A stretch of 64,000 nucleotides of DNA from Casuarius casuarius (taxonomy: Eukaryota; Chordata; Aves; Casuariiformes; Casuariidae): positions 372,001-436,000 of the forward strand of contig PTFA01000312.1 of assembly GCA_003342895.1 (NCBI GenBank), in the 5' to 3' direction. How positions within the stretch are numbered: the stretch's first letter is position 1; every line of letters begins with the position of its first letter. Positions 49,398 through 60,946 of this stretch are shown here, piece after piece. The notes beneath the pieces were generated by a model that was not told the DNA's origin, ran no database searches, and saw nothing but the letters and a program-made list of their open reading frames with translations. A program made the translations under genes and the position numbers.

Positions 49398-51391
49398 TTG
49401 GTGGTCCTCCACAGGACCTTCCCCAAATTTTTCAAGTTGCTCTTACACTGACATGTATTTTATTGTTTCTGCATCTATGCTAAGATCTGACTGTTACATT
49501 CTCATGAAAAACAAGGTCTGTTAAAGGTTTCTTCACTAAGGGGTTTGGAGTTTGCTCTATTACTTTTTTTTGTAAAGTATCATTTAAAAATACAGTACAA
49601 TTCAACCATGTTTTATATAGCTTTTTAATCTGCCAAAATGGATGCATGGTTTCAGACTGTATTTTGGAGAAATAAATATTTAAATTTTCTTGTTTTAATC
49701 ATCTCAAACGTGGAAGAAAACAAAGACTTAGAAGTGGTCATTGTGCCTTTATGACGAGATATTTTTTGGAGAGAATTGTCTGCTTTTAATGATGTTTTCA
49801 TAGAGCTGATATATTTTTTTTTTCAATTTTTAAAGTTCATTCTATATTAAAACCATGTAGAAAAACTAGACTAGCCATTCACGACCTCTTCTGTAGCTAA
49901 GAAAATTGGCAGTGCTCTGTTTCATTGAGTTAAGCTCAGCTCTGATCACGGGACCCAGACTGCACCCCTCTCTCTTCTTTCTTTCTAGAAAGCACATACA
50001 GATTTTTGACCTATAACGCTCTCTCCAAACCACTTCTGCTGCTAAAACTAAGTTAACAAGCCTGCTTGGATATGGCTGACTTCATACAGATATGTCCAGA
50101 TGTCACTGCCTGCCACTTCTAATTCTGGCAGTCCGTATTTGCTCTATGCAGTGCCTAGCTTCTAATGTATTTGAGGAACCATTGTCTCCATAAGTGAGCA
50201 AGTTTTGTTCCAAAGTATTTGTGAAAATATAACTCCCTGGGAAAGTANAGAAGCATGCTACCAACCCCCCACCCCCTGCCCAGCTTAAGAGCAGTTACTA
50301 AGAGAGGAAAATTCTAAAATTTGTATGAAGCTGAACATAATTTTAAAGCTAATCAGTATCTTCCAGGGAAGCTTAACCAGGTTGCCTTGTACAATTCAAA
50401 AGCAGTGTATTCACTGCACAGCAGAGGTGTTGCTAAGGAGCAACCTGACAAAACATATAAAAGGCAGCAGCTTTAACTAAACTGGAGACTACATCCACAG
50501 CATGCCAAACTCCTTTTATGTATGCTGTATCTTCCTGCTCCAGTGAAGTTCCTTGCGGTTGCCTGGAGAAAAATTCATCACAGTGCAAGATGCTGGTGGC
50601 AACTCCTATAAAGGTTTCTATATAGTGCTTTGAGCAACTTACTTGCTTTAGGGCTATCGTAGTACATAGTACTGAGAGAAAACCTGGACTCGCATATTCC
50701 AATCTTTCCTGCTCTTTCTGTTGACATAGTGTCTGGCAGCATTTACCTCTTAGCAAATGGCATCTTATGACTACTTCATAAAACTGTATACCAGTCTCAG
50801 GTTGAGTTTTCCACTGCAGTGTTGTGTAATACATAGTAGCTCTGATTCAGTTCAGTGTTTGTGACTGAATGTGAATAAGAAATGTGTTCACTTGACTCTG
50901 CCCTGCTTTTCAATTCAAACCATTTGAGTAGAGCAGTAAAGAGAAGTAGATGCCAGAAGGATTGTTGGTGTTGAAGTGTAAATTCTCCAGAAAGTGGGAG
51001 AAGTGCTAGATTGGTCTGCCTGCCCATACAGACAACCTGTAGAGGCTGGGTCTTTTTAGCAGCTGGAAATTTGAGTCAGGGAAGGAGGAGAAACTGAGTC
51101 TCTGCCACTGACTCTGGAAAGAACACAAGGTGAGTTTGTCGGCATGGATTGGTGGTACTCTTAGCATAAAGGGTCTTTGTTGTCAGGGTTCTGATTCGAA
51201 ATGAGAGAGAATAGAGGGAAATTCTGGTTGTGTAGTGTACTGCAGAAGGGGACACAAGTAGGGGTGTGCATAAGGAGGGGTATATGACTGAAGTGGTACA
51301 CTAGGAAAGCTACCTTGGCAATGGTGCTTTTGTAATGATACTGATGGGTCAAGATCACGTTTGTCAAGGCCAACAAAAGGATGTTCTTGTA

Positions 51392-51463
51392 GTTGAATGA
51401 GAACCTCTCCTTCTATTTTTCTCTCTCCCTTTCCTTTCAGAGGAAAGGGATGTTCTCATTCAA
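51392..51463. other. long two-part hairpin (inverted repeat)
   Basis: The outer arms GTTGAATGAGAAC (51392-51404) and GTTCTCATTCAA (51452-51463) pair over 12 bases. Inside, TCCCTTTCCT (51426-51435) and AGGAAAGGGA (51441-51450) pair perfectly over 10 bases around a 5-base loop, ttcag. An unpaired pyrimidine stretch, about 21 bases, lies on the left side between the two stems. Overlaps the candidate acceptor at 51440. Confidence 0.7.
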
Positions 51464-51529
51464 AATAACCATCCTGATGCATCTCATCCAAATGAAAAAT
51501 TTGTAACTCCTTTAAAAGGCCCCTTCAGA
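51441..51529 (+). other. candidate cryptic or poison exon
   Basis: A 35-base pyrimidine-rich tract ends in tttcag at 51440 and gtatgt starts at 51530, giving an 89-base unit with good splice borders. Entered in phase from the preceding PTPN3 exon it meets a TAA after 21 codons, and its length is not a multiple of three. It would therefore truncate the protein just after the TLTERGR strand and before the WPD loop. In another frame it is open (ERDVLIQNNHPDAS...) but that frame does not fit the neighbours. No known PTP has an insert here. A hypothesis from splice-site appearance only. Confidence 0.3.
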
Positions 51530-51906
51530 GTATGTATTAAGTATTTTTTCCTGAGCAATCATGATCAGGGCTTTTCAGCTGATTGAAATGGGTGGTAAAG
51601 CCATTCCTTGCCAGAACACAGAAACAACAATCCCAGGTCACCAGTGTATCAGATTTTCACAGAAAGGCATGTTCCCTTCTCTGTCCGCACTTGCTGATAC
51701 ACCTATCTCATTTAACAGGGTTTCTTAACATCTCTGGAATCATGTGTAACGGTTGAAGGGACACACTAGTTAATTATAAGACTTCCTTGTACTCACTTGG
51801 ATGCACACAAGCACCCACTAAAGTTAATGGCATTAATGTCACTGAGCCTGGACACTAGAATTCTGTCTTCAAAGAGTATCTCACTTTTAGTATATTTAAA
51901 TACACA

Positions 51907-52023
51907 TATATGTAATAAAGTGTGTCTTTGGGGGCGATACCACTGTTCATATGAGGTTTCAAAGTAGCACTTAAAATATCTGAAGCCCAGCTTGTATTTT
52001 TCTGAAACAAATTTCACCAACTT
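51907..52023. repeat. 115-base local duplication, copy A
   Basis: Runs from catatatgtaata through tgtgtctttgggggcgatac to aatttcaccaactta. It matches the segment at 53032-53146 with about six to ten substitutions and two small indels (about 92-95 per cent identity by eye). Same orientation. No known repeat family recognised. Confidence 0.9.
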
Positions 52024-52194
52024 AAGAANTGTTTTGCAAAAAGGATTTTGCAAAATATTTTTGAACTAACAAAAATATAGATTTGATTTTTTTTTCAGAG
52101 GTTAAACAGCAAGTATTGCACTTTAAGGTTATAAATAATGTCAAAAGTGATGGTGTTACGCATGTAAAAAACAAGTCAACGTTGTTTCATAAAA

Positions 52195-52605
52195 TCTAAG
52201 AATAATTTAAGGTTAGAAGGAGCTTCTGGAGGTATCTGGTCAAATCCTCTGCTCAAGGCAGGGCTAGCTTTGAAGTTTGTTCAGGTTGCACAGGGTAATG
52301 TCAGTGAAGTTTTGATTATTTCCATAGATGGAGATTCCACAGCCTCTTAAGACAGCTTGTTTCAATATTTGACTAATCCTCACTGAAATTGTTTTTCCCA
52401 TATCTAATCATAATTGCTTGCTTTGCACCTTTTGTCAGTTGCCACTTGTCTTTTCAGTATGCACCTCCAANAAAAGTCTGGCTCTGTCTTCCCTATGACC
52501 TGCTATTAGGTATCTGAAGAGTAATAAATTTCCCCCTACACTTTTCCTAAGACAGAACAAATCCACCTATTTCTCCTCCTATGTCATGCTTTGAATAGTT
52601 GTTTT
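52195..52605 (-). mobile_element. CR1 LINE 3' part, antisense to the gene
   Basis: The + strand is the complement of a CR1 3' end: ttaaggttagaaggagcttc at the left, then ggagattccacagcctctta, then tttgactaatcctcactgaa, then tgcacctccaanaaaagtct (with an N), ending near tatgtcatgctttgaatag. This order matches the avian CR1 3' UTR and end of ORF read backwards. 5'-truncated, as usual. It lies between duplication copy A and the exon at 52878. Confidence 0.88.
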
Positions 52606-52877
52606 CTTAGATGGCTGTGAAGGAAAACCAGACAGAATGTTTTCATCTTGCACCCAGTTTACTTGAATTTTTATTACAAATGACTAAAACGCAAGTTTAT
52701 AGAGAATTTGGCCTGTGGTGTCCTGTGAATTTCCAATTTCGATGCAAAGACCTCATCAACAAACAATCATAGTTTTTATGCTGCTCTTTGAATTACCTGA
52801 AGAACAGGGGAAAGTTAGGATATGGAAGAGTGTGTTTCAGTTCTTGATATGTGCTTGATTTTGTTTTGTCTTTACAG

Positions 52878-53006
52878 ACCAAATGTCATCAGTATTGGCC
52901 TGATCCCCCAGATGTAATGGAATATGGCAACTTTCGTGTCAGATGCCAGTCTGAAGATTGTACAATTGCATATGTTGTTAGAGAAATGGTGATTACGAAT
53001 GTTGAG
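52878..53006 (+). CDS. PTPN3: PTPN3 exon, PTP domain between core strand and WPD loop
   Basis: 129 bases, 43 whole codons, acceptor tttacag, donor gtaagt. Reads [38 protein letters not shown] and [13 protein letters not shown] is the classical PTP motif 6 (KC..YWP). YWPDPPDVM and [11 protein letters not shown] distinguish it from PTPN4. The exon is bracketed by the two copies of a 115-base duplication, copy B starting only 26 bases after its end. Confidence 0.99.
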
Positions 53007-53031
53007 GTAAGTGCGTGTTGTCTTAATATGT

Positions 53032-53146
53032 ATATATGTAATAGTGTGTCTTTGGGGGCAATACCATTGTTCATATGAGATTTCAAAGTAGCACGTAAAT
53101 ATCTGACGCCCAACTTGTATTTTTCTGAAACAAATTTCACCAACTT
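53032..53146. repeat. 115-base local duplication, copy B
   Basis: Second, direct-orientation copy of 51907-52023, located just downstream of a PTPN3 exon and its donor site. See copy A for the comparison. Confidence 0.9.
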
Positions 53147-55744
53147 CTAAGCAAGCTGAATGAATATGTGTATATGCTTGTGTGTACAGATGGGTAGATA
53201 CAGACTTTGTGTGTGTGTATATATGCACATATATTTACTTTTTTATTTAAAAAAATGTCAATCAACATAGCGTAATTGATTCTTTAGAGGTTCCTCAAAG
53301 GCATACTTTAAGTGAAATATAAGTTTGTTAGCTCTTTAAAATACTAGGAATAAACCCCACATATAATAAACCCCTCGCCTTTTTTTTTTCTTTTTTTCTG
53401 CTATCTAACTGTGCTTTCAAGGATAGAATATGGGTCACTTGGTTAGTGGCACATGTGGCTAGAATGGCTAGCAGGAAAGTGAATTGCAATAATATAGTTT
53501 TGGGAGAAGATGCAGAATCTCACCAGTTCCTTTTCATCATCCTTAATCAGATTTTTAAAAAGAAGAAACCTTTATATATCTCAATTTGAATGTGCTCACT
53601 TTATGTAAGATACTTGCATTCCTTATCCGTTAACATTTTATGCTAGTGAAAGGGTTATAAAGCAAAGTGAATTATGCAGAATACTTCCTACATATGAGCT
53701 TGTGTTGAGAAATTTGTTTGGATCACATCTAGGCTATCAAAACTGGAGTTTAGGGGGTGAGGTTTCACTTCTCTTTTCAAGTTGTTCTACATTTCTTACG
53801 TGATTTATCTCAATTTCTTTTCCAAAATTCTGTGGTTGCAAAATGTCTTCTGAAAAGATGAAGGCTTTGTGCTATCATAAGATAGCTGTGTAAGAAATCA
53901 CTGTGTACTGACTAAATGCTAATTTAGAGTTGTAGTACTAGTCAGCAATCACTCCTCTTTCTAACTTTTATGCAATTCATTACTGTGTAATTAAGCAGGT
54001 TTTAGTGATACTAGAATTACTACCAGTAATTAAGAAGAAAATTAGTTTTAAAATGTAACATTTTTAGTTGATGTTCTTACACCAAGATGACAATCCTTTA
54101 GTCTTATGACTTTATAACTGAATCTATCACTTGACAGTACCTCCAATGTTTGTTTTAATACGATTCAGATTTCCTTTGTAGTCATAATCACGAGAGATGC
54201 TGGTACTTGTTCTAGTCAAACATCTTTCAATTATGATGGTTTGCACTGTTTCCAATGCTAGTTATGGCCATCGGGTCAAGGAGTAGTAATGATTTCAGTT
54301 CTGCTTTTCTGACAATTAGCTTGAAGGGATACATTTGAATGTCATCGCAAAAGTGTACGTTAAAGCAGTACCGCAGAGAATATGTAGAAGAACTTTTATT
54401 CCCTGCCATTCAAATTAGTTTAAATTAACTTTTTGTAACTTTTAATTTAGACCCTCCTCAGATGCTTGTTCTCACAAATATGTGTTTGTATTTTAGAATA
54501 GTATTTCTGGGTTAGTATTTATCAAATAGTTAAATTTTTGAGTAAGCTTACCAGTGGTTGTATTTAGAGTATGTGTTTTTATTTCAGGTCTACTTACTGG
54601 CATGTAATAAGGAAAAATTCTAGTGAAAATAAGGCAGTTGGTNTTTTTCACATAAGTTAATTCCTTTTGAGATAAAGACTGTGCAAGAGCTTAGTGTGCC
54701 TTTCTTGACATGTTCATAGATGTGAAAATCAGATGAGGATCTTATACCTTGTAAATTCTCATGCTAGCAAATGGTTGAAAACACTTTTTTAAGTGGGAGG
54801 GCATATGCTTGTGTAGATTTTTGTCTTCATTGACAAAATGGCATGATTTTTAATGTATGATAAAGCTAGTCCTGAGTGGGTGGTTTGGAGGGGGATGCAA
54901 CTTGCTTGTTTGTGTTTGTCTTTTCAGTAAAGACAAGATTATACACTTAAATAGAGTGGCAGTACTCAGGAGAATACTCAACATCCAGCTGCTCCATAAA
55001 GTAAAAAAATATGACCCTAAAAATTGAAAACTGTGCATTTGGTGTTTCAGCCTGAAATAGGAACCTGTGTAGTTTGTTAAAACATAGTAAAAGAACTCAC
55101 TGCAACATTGAAGTATCTCCTAGTTTTACATGTCATTTGAGCTGCTTTTCTAAAGCTGACCAAATGTATTCTTTTAAGAGGGTTTCTGTGGTTAAGAGTA
55201 GACTTTGCAAAGCTTTCTGTGTACTATCTCCTGCAAATGTTGTTGTGTTATTGGAAGACTATAGGGAAAGTCATCTGAAATCAAACTAGGATTTTATTAT
55301 TCCCTGAACTAATGTGAGCATCATTGCATTGGTCTTTATGAAGGCAATCAGCCTTTAATAGCAAGATTGATAAAGTTTCGAAAGTATCACAAAAGACTTT
55401 ATTTCTATTGGGAAAGCACATTTTTGGAAGATTTTCCTGTGCATTAAGGTGCACAGATTCCAAATCTGCCTTTAGAGAAAACCAGCTCATAGGAGAATTT
55501 TGTGAAATGAGACCCTTGGGCTTTTATTCATGTATGTTCAGAAGGCTTGAGGAAAAACAAGCTTTTGAGGGTGTTTCCTGACTCACTTTATCGTAATGCT
55601 TCTTTACTTGTAATTGAAGATCAGCAAATGGTTGCAAATCAATGAAAGTCTCATGAAATGAAATATGGATTAATTTCCTGCCTTGCCTTTTCAAAAGCAA
55701 GAGTGAAATCTACCCTATAGCAAAAATGAAGAAAAAGCACTACA

Positions 55745-55783
55745 TAAAAAAACCAAAAAAAAAACCAAAACAAAAAAACCCCT
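55745..55783. repeat. A-rich tract with CC interruptions
   Basis: Blocks of A separated by CC or C and ending in CCCC. Similar tracts occur at 57941-57994 and 59429-59460. Confidence 0.8.
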
Positions 55784-57940
55784 TCTTTTTCATCATTGAC
55801 AAAATAGAATGGGAAGCCTAAAGAAAACTTTCATTCCATTTCCTTCAAAGTTATTGCCTTGTAGCATATCATTGATGCCCAATTTCATCCAAGTATGTTT
55901 TGAACAAATTTTTTTTTTGCTGTTTTCCCCTGTTTTTAAACAAGCATTTGTGTTGGTTTGAATTGTGTGTGACTACGACCCGGTCATGGAACTTACCACA
56001 GCTGTGGAGACAATACTTGCGAAAGCATATTACTCACAGAACCTGAAGAATTGTCAGAAGAAAATATTGCAGGCTTTTTTCATTCTGCTGCATCTTTTAT
56101 TAGTTGTTTCCCAAGTGCCCTGTCATTTTTCCACCTGACTTGTTTTATTAACTAAAATAAATCATTCAACCGAAAATAAAAGAATTCAAGATGTTAAACT
56201 GATTTAATTTCACTCTGTAAAGACAAGTTATACTGTTGCTATAATAAGGAGTGAACACCAGAAGAGAGAGCACTGACACCTTATAAATAATCCAAGTGAA
56301 GATGATTAATTACGACAATTCCTTGTGTCATAAGGTAGACTGTTTAGCATGATGGTGCAGACAGTAACAATGCAAGTGGAGGGAGGCTGGGAGAGAAGGT
56401 TCTTTCTAATTTAAAAGCCATCACTTTTCAGGGCATCACAATGATGGAAAAGATGGTTTGAAGAAAAAGAAAACAAATATATACATCAAGTCAAACCAAT
56501 TAAAAATTAAGCATAAATTCNTTTTACTAATGAACAGTATTGCTGTTTGCTAAAGGGATGTAAAATTACGAGGCTAAGAATGACTGTTTTTAAGTATGAG
56601 CAATATGCAGGCCTTCTAGGGACTGTGCTAAATTGATGTCAGATCAGTCAGAGGCAACAATGTAAATGACTACACTGCCAGCACTTTCTGCTTATAAACA
56701 GCTGAAAATAGGGTCTTTGTAATTTTGACAGAGCTTAACTGTCTGGTCTGAGGCTTTCCATGCCATTTGTCTTCCTTCCAAGATACATTTTATACAACAG
56801 TTTGTGAGAGAAATGTTGATTTTGCTCATGTTAAAGATTATCTTAAATTTTCTTACTGACACTCTTTGCTTCTATGCATTGAACAAGACTTTGTATTTTC
56901 TCCTTCCAAAGAAATCCACATAAATTTGGCTGGTTCATCTTGGCTGTTTTCGAGCAAAATCCAGGATGTTAGCTGAACCTGTAACGAAGTTGCATTTTCA
57001 ATAAGGCATCTTGAATTTGCACAGGAATGATAGGTGCAAGTATTTTCTCTAGCTGACATCTTTGCAGCAGCAGTAAACATTACTGGAAGGACAGTGACAA
57101 ATAGCTTGGGACAGATACAATGTCTTGCACCTCTGCAGCTGCCTGCTAAGTAAATGTAGGTCAATGCCCTGAAGTAGCTAAATGTTGGCCAGATGGCTAA
57201 TGATAAATCGGGGCAAATGCCATAACACAGAACTGTCACTGGAGGCTGTAAGTTGCTCAAACTTCTTTTTTGGATCCACCATTTGGAAGCTGATGTGTGG
57301 AAATACGAAACATGCAAATACAATCGAAACTAGCCCATGTGAAGTGCAAAAAATGTTAAATATTTTTGGAGCATCAAACTGTAAAGTGTCAAGTTAGGCA
57401 AATGTAACAACTGGGCAATGAACAATTTTTGGTGTCTTGCTTTCTGTATTTTTAGACTTATAAAATGCGAATAGTAGAGCCAGATTTTATAATGATAAAA
57501 TCTGCATTTATTAATCATTAGGATGCTACAGTAATGACTGTTTATTGAGAATCTCAGTAGGAAATAAATATATCATGGTAAGGAGTTGAGCCAACTTACA
57601 GATAGTAATGGTTGGGAGAACCATTTTGAATGGATGAAGCTGAGAAGCTGCCTCTTCATTTTCNGTTACCAGATGTGTACAAAGAAACAGGATCTGGTAG
57701 AAATAGCATTTTTAGAAATGTTAAGTATGGCTATATTCAATAACTGTTTTAACAGAACATGTACATTTGGGCTAATTATGAGCCCAGTAACTATAATTCT
57801 AGCTCTTTTTAAGTTATGAGTACTAGATTTTATTAACCATGGTGGTCTTTTAATGCAAGTTATTTCCTTGTGTGATGGTGTTTGGTTGACAGATTTTCTG
57901 AAATCAAAAACTGACTTTCATTGAGTATAAACCCTTAAAG

Positions 57941-57994
57941 ACAAAAAAAAAAAACCAAAAAAAAACCAAAAAAAAAACCCAAAGAAAACCCCAC
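57941..57994. repeat. A-rich tract with CC interruptions
   Basis: Blocks of about 9 to 12 A separated by CC, then ccc and cccc. The longest of three such tracts in the same intron. Confidence 0.8.
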
Positions 57995-59428
57995 ACTTAC
58001 TAATAGTAAAAATATCTAGATTGTGTCATAGTAATGTTTTTGTGTCTTCTGCATGAAACATAAAAGTATTAGAAAAAATTAGTTTTAACATACACTAATA
58101 TATCTAGTGTCTACAACAGAGATTTGGCTTACTAATAGAAAAAGAGGTATTTTAAAATCTTAGGCAATTTGAAAAGTTAATGATGTGATCAAGTATTAAG
58201 AATATGAATCATCTTAGAAAAGCTCAGCCAAAAGAATCAAAACTGATTATATCAAAACAGAAATAACTAAAAAACTGTACTGAAGCTTGAGGAACACTTA
58301 GACTATTTAGCAAAGTACATTTGTCTCTGGGAATGGATAGTGCATGCAACAGAAAATTGAAGATGATCACACCAAAAGCAGCAGTTCGGAAGACTCTTAA
58401 CAGCATGCTCTTATAGTATGCTCTTATGCTAAAGAAGTCTTATGTAACATGCTTGTTCACTGTGTTTCTGAGCTATTTAAAAAAATGCAACTCTTACTGC
58501 ACTCAAACCTGGATTTGTGATAGGTAAAGATTAATAGTTGATTCTTTCCTCTTCTGTTTTCCTTTTTGAGCTTGTAAAATGGCATTTGCTACTTACTACT
58601 GTCGGTTCTTCTTAGATGTCTCTGTGTGATACTGGCCCTTTCCCATAATACATGGCTCAAACTTCTTAAGACACATAGAAGGTGACTCGATACTGACTCC
58701 TGGATGATTTTAGTATAAGTCAAGTTTTTGTCTCACCTGTATGCTGTAATTCAAATGTCCTCCAGAGTGTCTGATTTAAGAGAATCGGCTCAAACTGTTA
58801 CATGTAATTGTTGCGTTATCTCATTTCCCTTTTGAAGAGGTTCTGAGTGAGCACTCACAGATATGCAAAAGAGGACTTTTTGTGACATTTTCTTGTTGTG
58901 TTTTTGTATATTTCAATCTGTGGAGTTTCAGCAAAGTTTAAGAAAGTGATGGTCATTTCATCAAGCTCAACTGTATAATGGCAGACAAAACTGAGTAAAA
59001 AAAGACCATGCTTGTCCTTGCAGAGATCCCATAAATTGTGGGTTCTTTTAATGTCGTAGAAGCTACATCCAAAATGTTTACAACTTATGTTACAGTGAGC
59101 TTGGTGGTTAATGTTAGATTACACTGTCCACTTGGGATTTACACTAGACTGTTTAATCGTGAATGCTCAGGGTCTGCCTTTAGGAAGCAAAGTATGAGCT
59201 GTGTTATACATCTTCATGTCCCTGGAGGCAAATGTGAATTTCCACAATTGTTTGGACTGGAATAAACTCATTTTCTAGGATTGTTTCCTCAGTGCATAGG
59301 CAGTAGAGCTTCTGTGTCTTCTGTATCTTAGTCCGGTCACTAGGAGTGAGACCACTTTGTCTAATGGAAGAGGAAGGAAATAAATAGGAAACACCTGAAT
59401 CAGGTCAAATATTTCAGTAGTTGTACGT

Positions 59429-59460
59429 TTAAAAAACAAAACAACAACAACAAAAAAACC
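59429..59460. repeat. A-rich tract with CAA units
   Basis: An A/C simple sequence including acaacaacaacaa, third of the series in this intron. Confidence 0.75.
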
Positions 59461-60800
59461 TCTGAATGTCACTAGCAGCATGAAAGCATTCTTGTGTGGA
59501 CTACTAGGGAGAAAGCTGGCTTTTACGTTGTGATTGATTAACAGGCTAATGCAGGAATAAAGGAGAGGAGTGTGTTATTTCAATAGGGCGTTAAATGTAA
59601 AGTCTAGCAATGGGCATCAGTAAAGCCCAGCTAATAGCTTAACTGTTGCTAGACATGTGGAAGGAATCAAGGAACAATGGAAAGACTCATCTCAGATGGA
59701 AGAGTGACATATCTTCATGCAGTGATGCAGCAGAGCTCAGGATTGTCTTTGGTTTTTTTTCCTCTGCACACTGATCTATGATTACATCTGTAACATAGCA
59801 GTTGAGCCCAATTTGATTGCAAAGATGATTGAGTGATTTCATAATCAAAGTTAACATAGAGCTAACTGAAAGAACTTCTGTGAAACTGCTTTTTTGGGTA
59901 TAATTGCATGAAAAGTTCTCTATGCAACAGAATCTTTCAACTAATTAAATTGTGTTGATAAAGACAAATGTCCTTCTGTAGGTGCTACCAGAAATCATAC
60001 TTACCTATATATTGTTTTGTATCAGAAACCATAGTTAGCAAATGTTGCAAGCAGCTTTATATTAAAACTGTATCTGTAAGTACATACATGCACGTTTAGA
60101 TCACGTCTGCAGCTGTACTTGAGAGATTTAATTGGATGGCAGCATGAGATGAAAATGGCATTTGATCAGGTTTGTTTTATGGGAAGGCTTAATGTGCTGC
60201 AGGTAATGAACAGGTGTCTTGCTCCTCTCAGCACTGAACCAGTATGCCAGCATAGTGTTCCTAAGTGCTGTAGTGTGTGTGTCTACATGCGTGTGTGTGG
60301 GTTTTTTTTCCCATTTTTCATGAAATATAAAAACAAGACCATGCTGTTGATGTGTGACACTTCCTTCAAGGAGGAAAATATGTAGCCCTAAGGCCCTGTT
60401 ATTTTGTCTTTGTTCTGAGTATTTCTTCTGTGTTTTACAACAGCTGCTTCTTCCAGCCTGTTCTAAAATTGTATAATAGTTAGGCATAGGTCCTATATCG
60501 TTTTACCTCAGGTGAATCATTGATGCCAAGGTCAACACTCAGTAAATTAAGAAACTGAAAATCTGCTTAGATGTAAGAAGTTAAATTTGATGCCTCACTA
60601 ATTAAAAAATATATATATATGCCTTTGGTATGCTTTCTAAGAATTACGTGTTCCTATTTTGCTCTAAGTTTACATTTTCTATGTCATATGCATCTCACTA
60701 TGTATAGTGCTTGCAAAATAGGCTTATGACTTATCTCTAATGAGCATCAATAGAGGAAACATAGCACTGAACAGTTTTTGACAACCTTACTGTATTTTAG

Positions 60801-60946
60801 ACAGAACAGCAACATGCGGTCACCCATCTCCAATACGTTGCTTGGCCTGATCATGGTGTTCCTGATGACTCTATGGACTTCTTGGAGTTTGTGACTTGCA
60901 TGAGGCCAAAGAGAGTAAAGAACGAGCCAGTCCTTGTTCACTGCAG
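60801..60946 (+). CDS. PTPN3: PTPN3 exon, WPD loop and start of the catalytic P-loop
   Basis: 146 bases, acceptor attttag, donor gtactt (a weaker donor). Reads [39 protein letters not shown] and KNEPVLVHC, then AG of a split Ser codon. WPD carries the general-acid Asp (codon 60849-60851, human Asp811). HC includes the nucleophilic Cys (60942-60944, human Cys842). The residue seven before this Cys is Asn (60921-60923), where human has Ser835, a reported 14-3-3 site. SMDFLEF has Met where human has a second Ser. Confidence 0.99.

Larger units (their letters stand above)
47348..52877 (+). other. PTPN3 intron (5.5 kb)
   Basis: It contains a C run (48598-48618), a C-run cluster (49364-49397), the hairpin and candidate cryptic exon (51392-51529), one copy of the 115-base duplication (51907-52023) and an antisense CR1 (52195-52605), all listed separately. 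A - strand open frame at 50433-50834 has no recognisable content. The rest is featureless. Confidence 0.75.
53007..60800 (+). other. PTPN3 intron (7.8 kb)
   Basis: It starts with duplication copy B and a TG/TA-rich stretch (53160-53235). A/C-rich simple tracts lie at 55745-55783, 57941-57994 and 59429-59460. The part 55980-57480 is compositionally even and free of obvious repeats; a 156-codon - strand frame (56853-57323) within it has no recognisable protein content and is within chance expectation for this length of DNA. No gene called. Confidence 0.7.

Noticed and set aside
50433..50834. 133-codon - strand open frame in a PTPN3 intron
   Set aside because: No motif, no sign of coding bias, not related to any family I know.
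51720..51900. Possible decayed second copy of the exon at 52878, upstream of duplication copy A
   Set aside because: If exon and flank had been duplicated together, exon-like sequence should lie here; I could not align any convincingly.
56853..57323. 156-codon - strand open frame
   Set aside because: No recognisable motif; an open frame of this length is about what chance gives in 64 kb of such sequence, and no promoter or splice context was seen.
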